A DNA stretch of 64,000 nt from JAAZPG01 sp012797375 (lineage in GTDB: Bacteria; Acidobacteriota; Aminicenantia; Aminicenantales; UBA4085): the NCBI GenBank assembly GCA_937868205.1, contig CALMMC010000091.1:1-64000 (forward strand), read 5' to 3'. Shown here piece after piece: positions 1-7,754 of the stretch. The position numbers and the translations under genes are program-made. The notes beneath the pieces are model-generated. The model was not told the origin of the DNA and ran no database searches. It saw only the letters and a program-made list of their open reading frames with translations. Position 1 is the stretch's first letter; each line of letters starts with the position of its first letter.

Positions 1-650
1 GAACCGTCTACCTCGTGTTCATCTCCCTGGCCTTCGCCCTGCCGATCGGGGTGATGGCCGCCATCTACCTCACCGAATACGCCAAGGACAATCTTCTGAC
101 CCGGATCATCAACCTGGCGATCATCAACCTGGCCGGAGTGTCTTCGGTTGTTTTCGGCCTTTTCGGCTTGAGCCTGTTCGTCGTTTTCCTGAAGTTCGGC
201 GTTTCCATCATCTCCGGAGCTCTGACCCTCGGGATCATGGCCCTGCCCGTCATCATCACCACGACCCGGGAGGCCCTCCGGTCGGTCCCGGACGCTTATC
301 GCGAGGTCAGCTTCTCCCTGGGCGCCTCGCGATGGCAGACCGTCCGGCACGCGGTTCTCCCTCGGGCCCTGTCCGGCATCTTGACCGGGGCGATCCTCAG
401 CGTCGGCCGGGTCGCCGGGGAGACGGCCCCTATCCTCTTCACCGTGGCCGCCTTCTACCTGCCCAACCTCCCGACGGGCCTGTCCGACCAGGCGATGGCT
501 TTGCCCTACCATCTCTACGTCATCACCACCCAGATCCCGGGCATTCCCGAAAGCTTCCGCTACGGCACGGCCCTCGTCCTGATCGGGATTGTCCTGATCA
601 TGAACGTCATCGCGACCGTCGTCCGGTCGAGAGCCTCGAGGAAGAAATGA
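1..650 (+). CDS. pstA: Phosphate ABC transporter permease PstA (5' end outside the window)
   Basis: C-terminal ~215 residues of a PstA-type inner-membrane permease that forms the phosphate channel with PstC. The frame is open to the window edge, so the true start lies upstream. Visible are at least four hydrophobic segments and the cytoplasmic EAA-type loop that docks on the ATPase (EALRSVPDAYREVSFSLGAS, the conserved G in SLGAS), followed by the PstA-typical GRVAGETAPILFT and a proline-rich periplasmic stretch. The stop overlaps the next start (ATGA at 647-650), so it is co-translated with the ATPase genes. Family assignment is firm; the substrate is taken from family and context. Confidence 0.93.
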   Translation, partial: TVYLVFISLAFALPIGVMAAIYLTEYAKDNLLTRIINLAIINLAGVSSVVFGLFGLSLFVVFLKFGVSIISGALTLGIMALPVIITTTREALRSVPDAYREVSFSLGASRWQTVRHAVLPRALSGILTGAILSVGRVAGETAPILFTVAAFYLPNLPTGLSDQAMALPYHLYVITTQIPGIPESFRYGTALVLIGIVLIMNVIATVVRSRASRKK

Positions 651-1414
651 GCGCCCCCGCCGGGACGGTCAAAGTTTCCGTTCGCGGCCTCTCGGTCTCC
701 TACGGAGCCGCCGCCGCCCTGAAAGGCTTGGACCTGGACATCGCCTCCGGCGAAATCCTCAGCATCATCGGTCCTTCCAACTCCGGCAAGACCTCCTTCC
801 TCCGCAGCTTGAACAGGATGAACGAATTGAATCCCCGCGCCCGGACGGCCGGGACCGTTCTCCTGGACGGAGCGGACGTCGTCCGGGACATGTCGGCCGA
901 GGCCGTGCGGAAGCGCATCGGGATGATCTTCGCCATGCCCGTCCCCTTGCCGCTCTCCATTCGGGATAACATCACCTACGGACCCCGGATGGCCGGCGTC
1001 CGGGACGCCGCGATGCTCGACGGCCTGATCGAGGAAAGCCTCCGGGCCGCTTATCTTTGGGAGGAGGTCAAGGACCGGCTGAACATGCCCGGCCAGAAGC
1101 TCTCCGGCGGACAGCAGCAGCGGCTGTGCATCGCCCGGACCCTGGCCCTCAAGCCCGACGTGATCCTCTACGACGAGCCATGCTCCGGCTTGGATCCGAT
1201 CTCCACGGCCAAGGTCGAGGAGTCGATGCTCAGTCTCCGCAAAAGCCACACGCTCGTCCTGGTGACGAACAACACGAAACAAGCCGCCCGCGTCGGGACG
1301 CGGACGGCGTTTTTCTTGATGGGTGAAATGATCGAGGTCGGCCCGACCAGCCGCCTCTTCACCGCGCCGGCGGACAAGCGGACCGAGGATTATATCATCG
1401 GAAGGTTCGGGTGA
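647..1414 (+). CDS. pstB: PstB-family ATPase, copy 1, lacking Q-loop Gln and switch His
   Basis: A 255-residue ABC ATPase closest in pattern to PstB, which powers phosphate import with PstA/PstC. It starts in an ATGA overlap with pstA. Walker A (GPSNSGKT, residues 42-49), signature LSGGQ (152-156) and Walker B with its glutamate (D176-E177) are intact. The Q-loop, normally FQKPNPFP in PstB, reads FAMPVPLP, so the Gln is Ala96. The switch histidine, normally VTHN, is Asn208 (VTNN, codon 1268-1270). This half should bind nucleotide but form a poor hydrolytic site, while still donating a good signature to a partner. Paired with the next gene it suggests an obligate heterodimer. Length is normal and there is no frameshift. 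Confidence 0.9.
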   Translation: MSAPAGTVKVSVRGLSVSYGAAAALKGLDLDIASGEILSIIGPSNSGKTSFLRSLNRMNELNPRARTAGTVLLDGADVVRDMSAEAVRKRIGMIFAMPVPLPLSIRDNITYGPRMAGVRDAAMLDGLIEESLRAAYLWEEVKDRLNMPGQKLSGGQQQRLCIARTLALKPDVILYDEPCSGLDPISTAKVEESMLSLRKSHTLVLVTNNTKQAARVGTRTAFFLMGEMIEVGPTSRLFTAPADKRTEDYIIGRFG

Positions 1415-1418
1415 GGCC

Positions 1419-2201
1419 GTGAAAAAGGCGATCGATCCCCGGCCTCTCCCGCCTGTCCTCGAGGTCCGCGGCCTTAACCTCTGGTACGGGGATTTCCAAG
1501 CCCTGTCGAACGTTTCCGTCTCTTTCAAGCCGCGGGCGATCACGGCCTTGATCGGCTCCTCCGGCTGCGGGAAGTCCACCCTTCTGCGCAGCCTCAACCG
1601 GATGAACGACCTGGTCGAGGGCGCCCGGATCGAAGGGGAAATCCTGTTCAACGGGAAGGACATCCGCCGGAAGGACTGCTCCCTGACCGTCCTGCGGAAA
1701 AAGGTCGGGATGGTCTTCCAGCGGCCCAATCCCTTCCCCTTGAGCGTCTTCGAGAATATCGCCTTCGGCCCCCGGGTGCACCGCCTGGCCGCCGGCGGCG
1801 ATCTGGATCGAAGGGTTGAAGAGAGCCTCCGGGCGGTCAACCTCTGGGACGAGCTCAAGGACCGGCTCAAGAAAAACGCCCTGTCCCTCTCGCTCGAACA
1901 GAAGCAGCGGTTGTGCATCGCCCGCCTCGTCGCGGTCGAAGCCGAGGTCCTCCTCATGGACGAGCCTTGCTCGACCCTCGACCCGATGGCCACGGCGAAA
2001 GTCGAGGAGCTGATGCGCCGGCTCAAGGAACGCTACACGATCGTCATCGTAACCCACAACATGCAGCAGGCCGCCCGGGTCTCCGACGAGACGGGCTTCA
2101 TGCTTCTGGGCGAGCTGGTGGAGTTCGGCCGGACGGCGGAGATTTTCACCCGGCCGTCCGACAAGCGGACCGAGGATTACATCACCGGCCGCTTCGGTTG
2201 A
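1419..2201 (+). CDS. pstB: PstB-family ATPase, copy 2, with degenerate signature motif
   Basis: A 260-residue PstB-type ATPase, GTG start, 4 bp after the first copy. Walker A (GSSGCGKST, 46-54), Q-loop Gln101 (MVFQRPNPFP), Walker B (LMDEP, catalytic Glu182) and switch His213 (VTHNMQQAARVSD) are all canonical. The ABC signature, LSGGQQQR in PstB, is LSLEQKQR (157-164), losing both glycines that contact the gamma-phosphate across the dimer. The defects are therefore complementary to copy 1: its own nucleotide site would be completed by copy 1's intact LSGGQ. This is the arrangement known from asymmetric heterodimeric ABC exporters. The adjacent phosphate permease gives the likely substrate. It ends 18 bp before a convergent gene. 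Confidence 0.9.
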   Translation: MKKAIDPRPLPPVLEVRGLNLWYGDFQALSNVSVSFKPRAITALIGSSGCGKSTLLRSLNRMNDLVEGARIEGEILFNGKDIRRKDCSLTVLRKKVGMVFQRPNPFPLSVFENIAFGPRVHRLAAGGDLDRRVEESLRAVNLWDELKDRLKKNALSLSLEQKQRLCIARLVAVEAEVLLMDEPCSTLDPMATAKVEELMRRLKERYTIVIVTHNMQQAARVSDETGFMLLGELVEFGRTAEIFTRPSDKRTEDYITGRFG

Positions 2202-2219
2202 AGATGCGCGCCCCGCCGA

Positions 2220-2579
2220 TTATTCCTTCCCGGCATCCGCCGGAGCGGATTTGGCCCTGTACCGGGCCGGATCGTCGAAAACGTCGAGGACGAACACCCG
2301 GGTGAGGAAGGCGGCCGAGTGGACGGCGCCTCCGGGAATGAAATACCGGTCTCCTTTTCGATACGTCTTGGTCTCCCCCCCGATGGTCAGGGTCATTTCA
2401 CCCTCGATCATCAAGCCCCATTGGCCGCAGTGGGCATGCGGCGGGACCTTGGAGCCGGCGGCGATGTCGAAGAAAACCGCTTGGGTCAGCTCCCCCTGGA
2501 TCAGGCGGCCGCGGATCCCGGCGAGGGGAGTCTCGATCTCCGGCAATCCCATAATCATTTCCGGATAGATGCCCGGCAT
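2220..2579 (-). CDS. Small cupin-domain protein
   Basis: A 119-residue single-domain cupin. The start is the ATG at 2579 (MPGIYPEM...), preceded by GGAGGAG at good spacing; an upstream extension reads as non-coding. The two cupin motifs are visible: PPHAHCGQWGLMIEGEM (His pair and acidic residue typical of the metal site) and YFIPGGAVHSAAF with the later His. Cupins of this size bind metals, sugars or small regulators; no substrate can be read from sequence. No signal peptide, so cytoplasmic. It is convergent with the pst genes and downstream of an unrelated secreted protein on the same strand. Confidence 0.8.
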   Translation of the reverse strand: MPGIYPEMIMGLPEIETPLAGIRGRLIQGELTQAVFFDIAAGSKVPPHAHCGQWGLMIEGEMTLTIGGETKTYRKGDRYFIPGGAVHSAAFLTRVFVLDVFDDPARYRAKSAPADAGKE

Positions 2580-2620
2580 CCCCGCCTCCTCCGGATCGCT
2601 TTCGGGCGGCGATCCGCTTG

Positions 2621-3451
2621 TTATTTCTCGAGCTCGGCCAGCCAAGCGGCCGCGAACTCCCGGGCCGCCTGGGTCGCTTCCTTTCCCGCCCGGAAGCAGA
2701 TCTTCCAATCGGAGGGCTTGTCTTCATAAGCTTCGTCGGCAAAATACATCCTCGACTTCCTCTTGACTAACTTGGCCGAGAAATCCACCCCGGCGCTCGT
2801 ATCGAGGAATTCCCGGATTCTTCTCTTGATCAGACCGCGGACGTCCGCCGGGTATTCCTCCTCCCAAGACTTGAGCTGCTCGGCGTATTGCTCGGCGTTT
2901 TCCCCGCTCTCCATCTCCTTGCCCTGGCGCATCAGGGCCATCTGCCCGGGGTCCTTTTCCATCTCCTCCATCCGGGCCCGCATTTGCTTGATGCCCTCCT
3001 CCACCGCCTTTCTCGTTTCCGCATCGAGGCCGGCCAGGTTTTCCTGCATCTCGGCGACCTGCTTTTCAAAATTGGCTTTCTGCTGTTTCAGCGATTCATC
3101 GGCCGGGATGACCTTGTCGGGAGGGCCCGGCTTCTGCTCGTTCCGGAAATCGGCGTAGGCGGCTTTGAAGGCGGGCGACTCGGAATACGTCTTGATCCAG
3201 GCGAGCCCCCCGCGGACGGCCTCGGCCCGGGCGGAGGGAGGAAGGGCCTTGAAGGCGGCGAAAGCCTTCTGATCGTAAGGAGAGCCGGTCAACAATCCTT
3301 CGAGGATTCCTTCCTTGGCGGCCGCTTCGCTCAGGCGGAGCGTGGACAGGATGTCCGCTCCCGCGGCCGCGACCCCGAGGACGACGGCCGTTCCCAACAG
3401 GAAAGCCGCGGCAAGGCCGAAGCGGCGATGGTGTTCTATTTTTAAATTCAT
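2621..3451 (-). CDS. Secreted coiled-coil-rich protein of unknown function
   Basis: 276 residues, ATG at 3451 with GGAGGA upstream. The N-terminus (basic HHRR then a ~20-residue hydrophobic stretch ending AAAGA) is a signal peptide or anchor. The middle (about 105-190) is charged and heptad-like, with many Glu/Lys/Gln, predicting a coiled coil. The C-terminal third has evenly spaced aromatic and charged residues and a single Cys. I do not recognise a family. A good sigma70-like promoter sits at 3487-3515, so it is probably transcribed on its own or with the cupin. Periplasmic location is inferred. Confidence 0.75.
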   Translation of the reverse strand: MNLKIEHHRRFGLAAAFLLGTAVVLGVAAAGADILSTLRLSEAAAKEGILEGLLTGSPYDQKAFAAFKALPPSARAEAVRGGLAWIKTYSESPAFKAAYADFRNEQKPGPPDKVIPADESLKQQKANFEKQVAEMQENLAGLDAETRKAVEEGIKQMRARMEEMEKDPGQMALMRQGKEMESGENAEQYAEQLKSWEEEYPADVRGLIKRRIREFLDTSAGVDFSAKLVKRKSRMYFADEAYEDKPSDWKICFRAGKEATQAAREFAAAWLAELEK

Positions 3452-3486
3452 GCGATTCCTCCGTCGGTGGGATGGTTTGGGTCGAC

Positions 3487-3515
3487 ACCATAAAGCGCCA
3501 AGGGGGGAAAGTCAA
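3487..3515 (-). promoter_or_regulatory. Sigma70-type promoter for the 2621-3451 gene
   Basis: On the minus strand TTGACT (3515-3510), 17 bp spacer, TATGGT (3492-3487). The start codon is 36 nt downstream of the -10 with a good ribosome site between. Pattern match only. Confidence 0.6.
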
Positions 3516-3586
3516 GGACGCGCCGCCGCGGCCGGTGGACTCCCCGCGTTTTCTGATATACTGATATCCTTGAAAAGGAGACCCGC

Positions 3587-5137
3587 ATGCACGGAAAACG
3601 AATCTTTTTCGCTCTGGCCGCCGTCGCCTTGATCCTGGGAACGGCCGCGGCCCTCGCCGCCCCGCAGTCCCAGCGGCCCCCGGAATACCGGGAAATCATG
3701 GCCGCCCAGAATATTTCGGACCTTGCCGCCCGCTTGAAAGAGCTCGAGCGCATCAAGGCCGCTTATCCCCAGAGCCCGCTGAGACCGATGCTCGAGGAAG
3801 CGATCCTCGTCACCAAAGTCAAAATGTGCGCCGCCCTGGACGAAGTCCTGGCCCTTCAAAAAACGGTCGTGGGGCAGGGCGAGGGATTCGACCGGATCTA
3901 CTCGTACTTCGCCGCGGCCATGGATATCCTCCACCATCCCAACCTGGCCCGGTTCGACGCGGCCGGCGTCGTTCAGGCCGTTGTTTCCTACCGGAACGGA
4001 GCGGACCGGCTCCTCAAGGAGGAGGCCTTTATCCGCTCGGTGCCGGAGGAGGAGCGTCCCTATTTATTCGAATACGGCAACAACATCAATGTCGTCGCCG
4101 CCTTGGCCTGCGTCAACGCCGGTGAACCGAGCCGGGCCCTCGATTTCTTGAAGGTTTACCGGTCGGCCGGCGGCGCGGAAGACGACGCTTATTCCTATGC
4201 GTCCGCCGAAGCCTCGGTGAAGCTCGGAAAGAACGAGGACGCCCTGGGCGGTTATTTGGCCGCGGCCGTCGAAAATTACCGCGACGCCGAGGCGAAAGCC
4301 CGGGATCTGTGGGCGACGGTCAAGGGAACACCGGAGGGATTCGAGGCCGCGTTGGAAATCCGACAAAGGGCATTGCCCTTCCATCCGGAAGCGTTCGCCG
4401 TTCCCGCTGATTGGAAAGGCAAGACGGTCCTGGCCGAGATCTTCACCGGTTCGGAATGCCCGCCCTGCGCCGGGGCCGACCTCGGGTTCGACGGACTCAT
4501 CGAATCCGTCCCCGAGACGCACCTGGCGATTCTGGAATATCATCTTCCGATTCCCCGCCCTGACCCGATGATCAATCCGGCGACCCGGGCCCGCCAGCAG
4601 TATTACGGGGTCAACAGCACGCCGTCCACGTTCTTTGACGGCGCGCGGAAGGCGTCCGGCGGCGGCGGCCGGGCCGGCGCGGAGGGAAAGTACAAGGAAT
4701 ATCTGGCCGAGATCAAATCCCTTTTGAAGGAAGAGCCGGCGGTCTCCTTTACGGTCAAGGCCGTCCGCGACGGCGACGAAGTCGCGGTCGACGTGAACGC
4801 CGAAAAAAACGCGGCCGGGGCCGAGACGTTCGCCGCCCTCGTCGAAAAGGAAGTCCGGTTCAAGGGGGGCAACGGCATCGTTTTCCATAAAATGGTCGTC
4901 CGGGATTTCCAGGCGGTCTCCCCGGAAAATCCCCGGGTGGTCTTCGACCTGGCCGCTTCCGAGCAGACGACGGACGCCTATCTCACGGAATTTGAGAAAA
5001 CCTACGACCGGATCCCCAATTACAAGTTCGCCGAGCGCCGGAACGGCATCGGCCGGGAAGGGCTCCGGGTCGTCGTTTTCGCCCAGGACAAGCCGACGAA
5101 GAAAGTGTTGAACGCCGCGGCCGCCGACATAAAATAG
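3587..5137 (+). CDS. Secreted protein with C-terminal thioredoxin-like (CPPC) domain
   Basis: 516 residues, ATG at 3587 behind AAGGAG. Residues 1-25 form a signal peptide ending ALAA. Residues ~30-270 are helical with many Ala/Leu/Tyr, resembling TPR-type repeats. From ~278 (KTVLAEIFTGSECPPC) a thioredoxin-fold segment follows with a CPPC redox pair and a later STPSTFFDG, matching the cis-Pro strand of thioredoxins and Omp28-like proteins. A final ~130-residue beta-rich region contains ENPRVVFDL. It likely acts in the periplasm on thiols of exported proteins, but whether it reduces, oxidises or is structural cannot be read. The next gene begins 21 bp downstream, suggesting an operon. Confidence 0.8.
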   Translation: MHGKRIFFALAAVALILGTAAALAAPQSQRPPEYREIMAAQNISDLAARLKELERIKAAYPQSPLRPMLEEAILVTKVKMCAALDEVLALQKTVVGQGEGFDRIYSYFAAAMDILHHPNLARFDAAGVVQAVVSYRNGADRLLKEEAFIRSVPEEERPYLFEYGNNINVVAALACVNAGEPSRALDFLKVYRSAGGAEDDAYSYASAEASVKLGKNEDALGGYLAAAVENYRDAEAKARDLWATVKGTPEGFEAALEIRQRALPFHPEAFAVPADWKGKTVLAEIFTGSECPPCAGADLGFDGLIESVPETHLAILEYHLPIPRPDPMINPATRARQQYYGVNSTPSTFFDGARKASGGGGRAGAEGKYKEYLAEIKSLLKEEPAVSFTVKAVRDGDEVAVDVNAEKNAAGAETFAALVEKEVRFKGGNGIVFHKMVVRDFQAVSPENPRVVFDLAASEQTTDAYLTEFEKTYDRIPNYKFAERRNGIGREGLRVVVFAQDKPTKKVLNAAAADIK

Positions 5138-5158
5138 GGGGTTCGAGACGGGACGTTC

Positions 5159-7744
5159 ATGCCTCCCGAATACGCGCCCGAGACGATTCGCTTTTTAGAG
5201 GCGGCGTTCGCCGCCCAGGGCGTCCTCCGGCCGTTCCGGCGGCAGCGCTACGAGCCGGGAACGGTCCTGGAATACGAAATCCGCGGCGTTTGGCCGGACG
5301 CCCGGGCCCGCGTTTCTCTGGAAATCCTCAAGTTCGCCGGGGGCGGCTTCGCCGGCCAGGTCTACCAGGTCGCGGCGCGGTCGATCGTCCCGATCGAGGA
5401 CCAAGTGGAAGGGCTGGAAGCCGGGCGGACCTACGCCCTGAAAATCCTGATTCCTCCGTCGCGCTTCGCCGCCCGCGTCCGGAACTTTTTCTACGGCTTC
5501 GGCTTTCAGGCCCCGTTTTCGCTCCAGTCGCTGGCCGCGGCCGGCCGCTCCCAAGCCCTCTGGCAGAAATTCATCCGCCGGGCCGCCCGGGTGGAGTTCG
5601 GCCGCGACGACGCTGTGGCCGACGTCATCGGCACCTTCCGCGACGAGAGGCTCGGCAGCTACGGCGAGCTCGGCGAATGGGTGGACGGCCGAATGTGGCG
5701 GTTTGAAATCGATGACGACCTCGATTCCCGGCACCGTTGGAAGCCCGGCGATCCGGAGGACGGGATCGGGTCCCCGGAATACCGGACGAAGCGTGAATTC
5801 ATGAAACGGCTGACGGCGATGATGCGGCGGATGGGAGCGGAGGAGCTGGCCCGCCAGTACGAATGGGGATCGTTGAAAAGCCAGCCCAATGCCATGAAAA
5901 GGATCGCCTCCGATCCCGACCCGAGGGCCGGGCTGACCGCCGTCGATTTCCGGGCGGGGATGGCCTTGACGCCCCTCAACCCGCAGTGCCCCGTCGATTT
6001 CAAGCTCATTCTCCGGGGGCTCGGGCGGGGCCGGCTCGTCCAATTCGACAAGGGCGATCTTCGGAAGCTCGAGCGTTTCGCCGGAGAACACGCCGGCGAC
6101 TTCGCCGATCTTCGGCCGGCCCTGGAGGAACTGAAGCGGGAGGACGCGGCCTACCGCGATTCCCTTGTCGATTGGACGCATCATCATGTCCGGCTGTTTT
6201 CCGGCCGCCTCCGCCGGCGGATCATGGCCGGATTCCGCGAGAGCTGGCGGGTCCGGAACATCACCGACGACCGGACGGCCTCCGTCTTGGCGAAAAGCGG
6301 AGTCCTCTCCCTTCTTTTCCTCGGAGCGCCGGGACTGGCCCTGGCTTCGCCGCTCTTGTTTGTTTTCGCCTGGCCGGGGCGGATTTGGTGGAAGTATCCG
6401 CTCTGGCTTCTTCCGCTCATTCTGACTCCGCTCGTCCGAAAAATCTGGGGCCGGGACGATTTCCGCCGCCATTGCGGCCGGATGTTCGCGAGTCCCCTCT
6501 ACATTCTCCGGGCGGGGCGGGCCCGGATCGCCGAGGCGATGATCCGCTGGGTCCGGACGGGCCGGGCCTCCGAGGAGCGCGCCCGGAACATCTCCTCCGC
6601 TCCCTGGCGGTATTACGCTCAGCTGCCGTTTTCCCTCTTGCCGCCCGGCTTCCACCGTTTTTTGACCGAGAAGGCTTACTTCAAGGAACGGATCCGGGCC
6701 CTTTTTATCCAGCCCGCGCGGCTTCTCGTCCGGCCGGCCGAGCGGGAGCGCTGGATGATCGGGATGATCGACCAGGGCGGGAAAAACGGCCTTCTGACGG
6801 CTCCCGAGGTTGAGCGCATCAAGGCCCAGGTTAAGGAGCCGTACATCCAGAAATATCTCAAGAGCCTGGCCGTCCATGCCGCCACCCTGTTCGTCTCGGA
6901 AACCGTCTTTCTCGTAGCGGCAGTCGTCTACGTCCTGGCCCATCCGGAATTGACCTGGCAGGCGGCGACGCTCCGCGCCGGGCTCATCATCGGCGCCTTG
7001 AACCTCCTGCCGGTTTCGCCGGGATCCTTGGTCCGGGGATTCTACGTCGTCGGCCTGATGATCAAGGAGCGGAACTTCAAGGACTACAACATCGCCCTCG
7101 GGGTCAGTTTTCTCAAGGTTTTCGGCTACTTGGCGTTCCCGATCCAGATGACATACCGGTATCCCGACCTGGCCCGGTTCATGGCCGGCCATTGGGCCAA
7201 CGAGGCCGTCCACCGGGTTCCGGTGTTCGGCGAGAAAGGCGCCTGGCTGGAGCATTTCGTTTTTGACGCGTTCTACAATTTCCCGCTGACCCTGCGCCGG
7301 AGGATCAGGACGCGGGCGGAAAGGCGGGCCGGGGAGCCGAAAAAATCCTGGACGACGCCGCTCCTCGCCCTGGCTGCGGCCGTCGTTCTGGGCGGCCTGG
7401 GGGCCGGCTTCGCGGCCGTCGCCGGGGGGGCGCCGTCGTTCAACCGGACCTGGGGCTTGGCGGTCTGGGTGCCGGTGCTGGCCGGGGCGGCGATCGCCCG
7501 GGCGGCCTCCGGCTTTCAAATCGGGGCGCGCGTCCTTCGGGGAATGACCGGCGGCGCGCTTCTCGGGGCGTTCGCCGGCCTCGCCTCCCATATCGCGGCC
7601 CTCGCCCCGTTTTTCGGCGCGGCCGCCGCCGCGGAAAACGTTCCCCCGGTCTTGGCCGCGGCCAAGTCGGGAGTCACGCTGATGCTGCTGTTCGGCGTCC
7701 TTGGTCTCGGAGGCGCGCTCTTCGCCGAAACGCGCCGGCCTTGA
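5159..7744 (+). CDS. Large membrane protein with ABC1/UbiB-like kinase-fold N-terminus
   Basis: 861 residues, ATG at 5159, 21 bp after the thioredoxin-like gene. The N-terminal ~270 residues have a kinase-like series in the right order: a Gly-rich loop GGGFAGQV (61-68), a candidate ATP-anchoring Lys95 in TYALKIL, a hinge-like EWVDGR (173-178), SQPNAM (241-246) in the place of the catalytic loop Asn, and AVDF (261-264) in the place of DFG. This order recalls ABC1/AarF/UbiB atypical kinases rather than Hanks kinases. From ~375 there are hydrophobic segments (about 375-430, 575-650, 725-860) and basic loops, so it is an integral membrane protein. The kinase link is my inference from short motifs. 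No family name is assigned, and substrate is unknown. Confidence 0.75.
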   Translation: MPPEYAPETIRFLEAAFAAQGVLRPFRRQRYEPGTVLEYEIRGVWPDARARVSLEILKFAGGGFAGQVYQVAARSIVPIEDQVEGLEAGRTYALKILIPPSRFAARVRNFFYGFGFQAPFSLQSLAAAGRSQALWQKFIRRAARVEFGRDDAVADVIGTFRDERLGSYGELGEWVDGRMWRFEIDDDLDSRHRWKPGDPEDGIGSPEYRTKREFMKRLTAMMRRMGAEELARQYEWGSLKSQPNAMKRIASDPDPRAGLTAVDFRAGMALTPLNPQCPVDFKLILRGLGRGRLVQFDKGDLRKLERFAGEHAGDFADLRPALEELKREDAAYRDSLVDWTHHHVRLFSGRLRRRIMAGFRESWRVRNITDDRTASVLAKSGVLSLLFLGAPGLALASPLLFVFAWPGRIWWKYPLWLLPLILTPLVRKIWGRDDFRRHCGRMFASPLYILRAGRARIAEAMIRWVRTGRASEERARNISSAPWRYYAQLPFSLLPPGFHRFLTEKAYFKERIRALFIQPARLLVRPAERERWMIGMIDQGGKNGLLTAPEVERIKAQVKEPYIQKYLKSLAVHAATLFVSETVFLVAAVVYVLAHPELTWQAATLRAGLIIGALNLLPVSPGSLVRGFYVVGLMIKERNFKDYNIALGVSFLKVFGYLAFPIQMTYRYPDLARFMAGHWANEAVHRVPVFGEKGAWLEHFVFDAFYNFPLTLRRRIRTRAERRAGEPKKSWTTPLLALAAAVVLGGLGAGFAAVAGGAPSFNRTWGLAVWVPVLAGAAIARAASGFQIGARVLRGMTGGALLGAFAGLASHIAALAPFFGAAAAAENVPPVLAAAKSGVTLMLLFGVLGLGGALFAETRRP

Positions 7745-7754
7745 ACCGGCCGGA

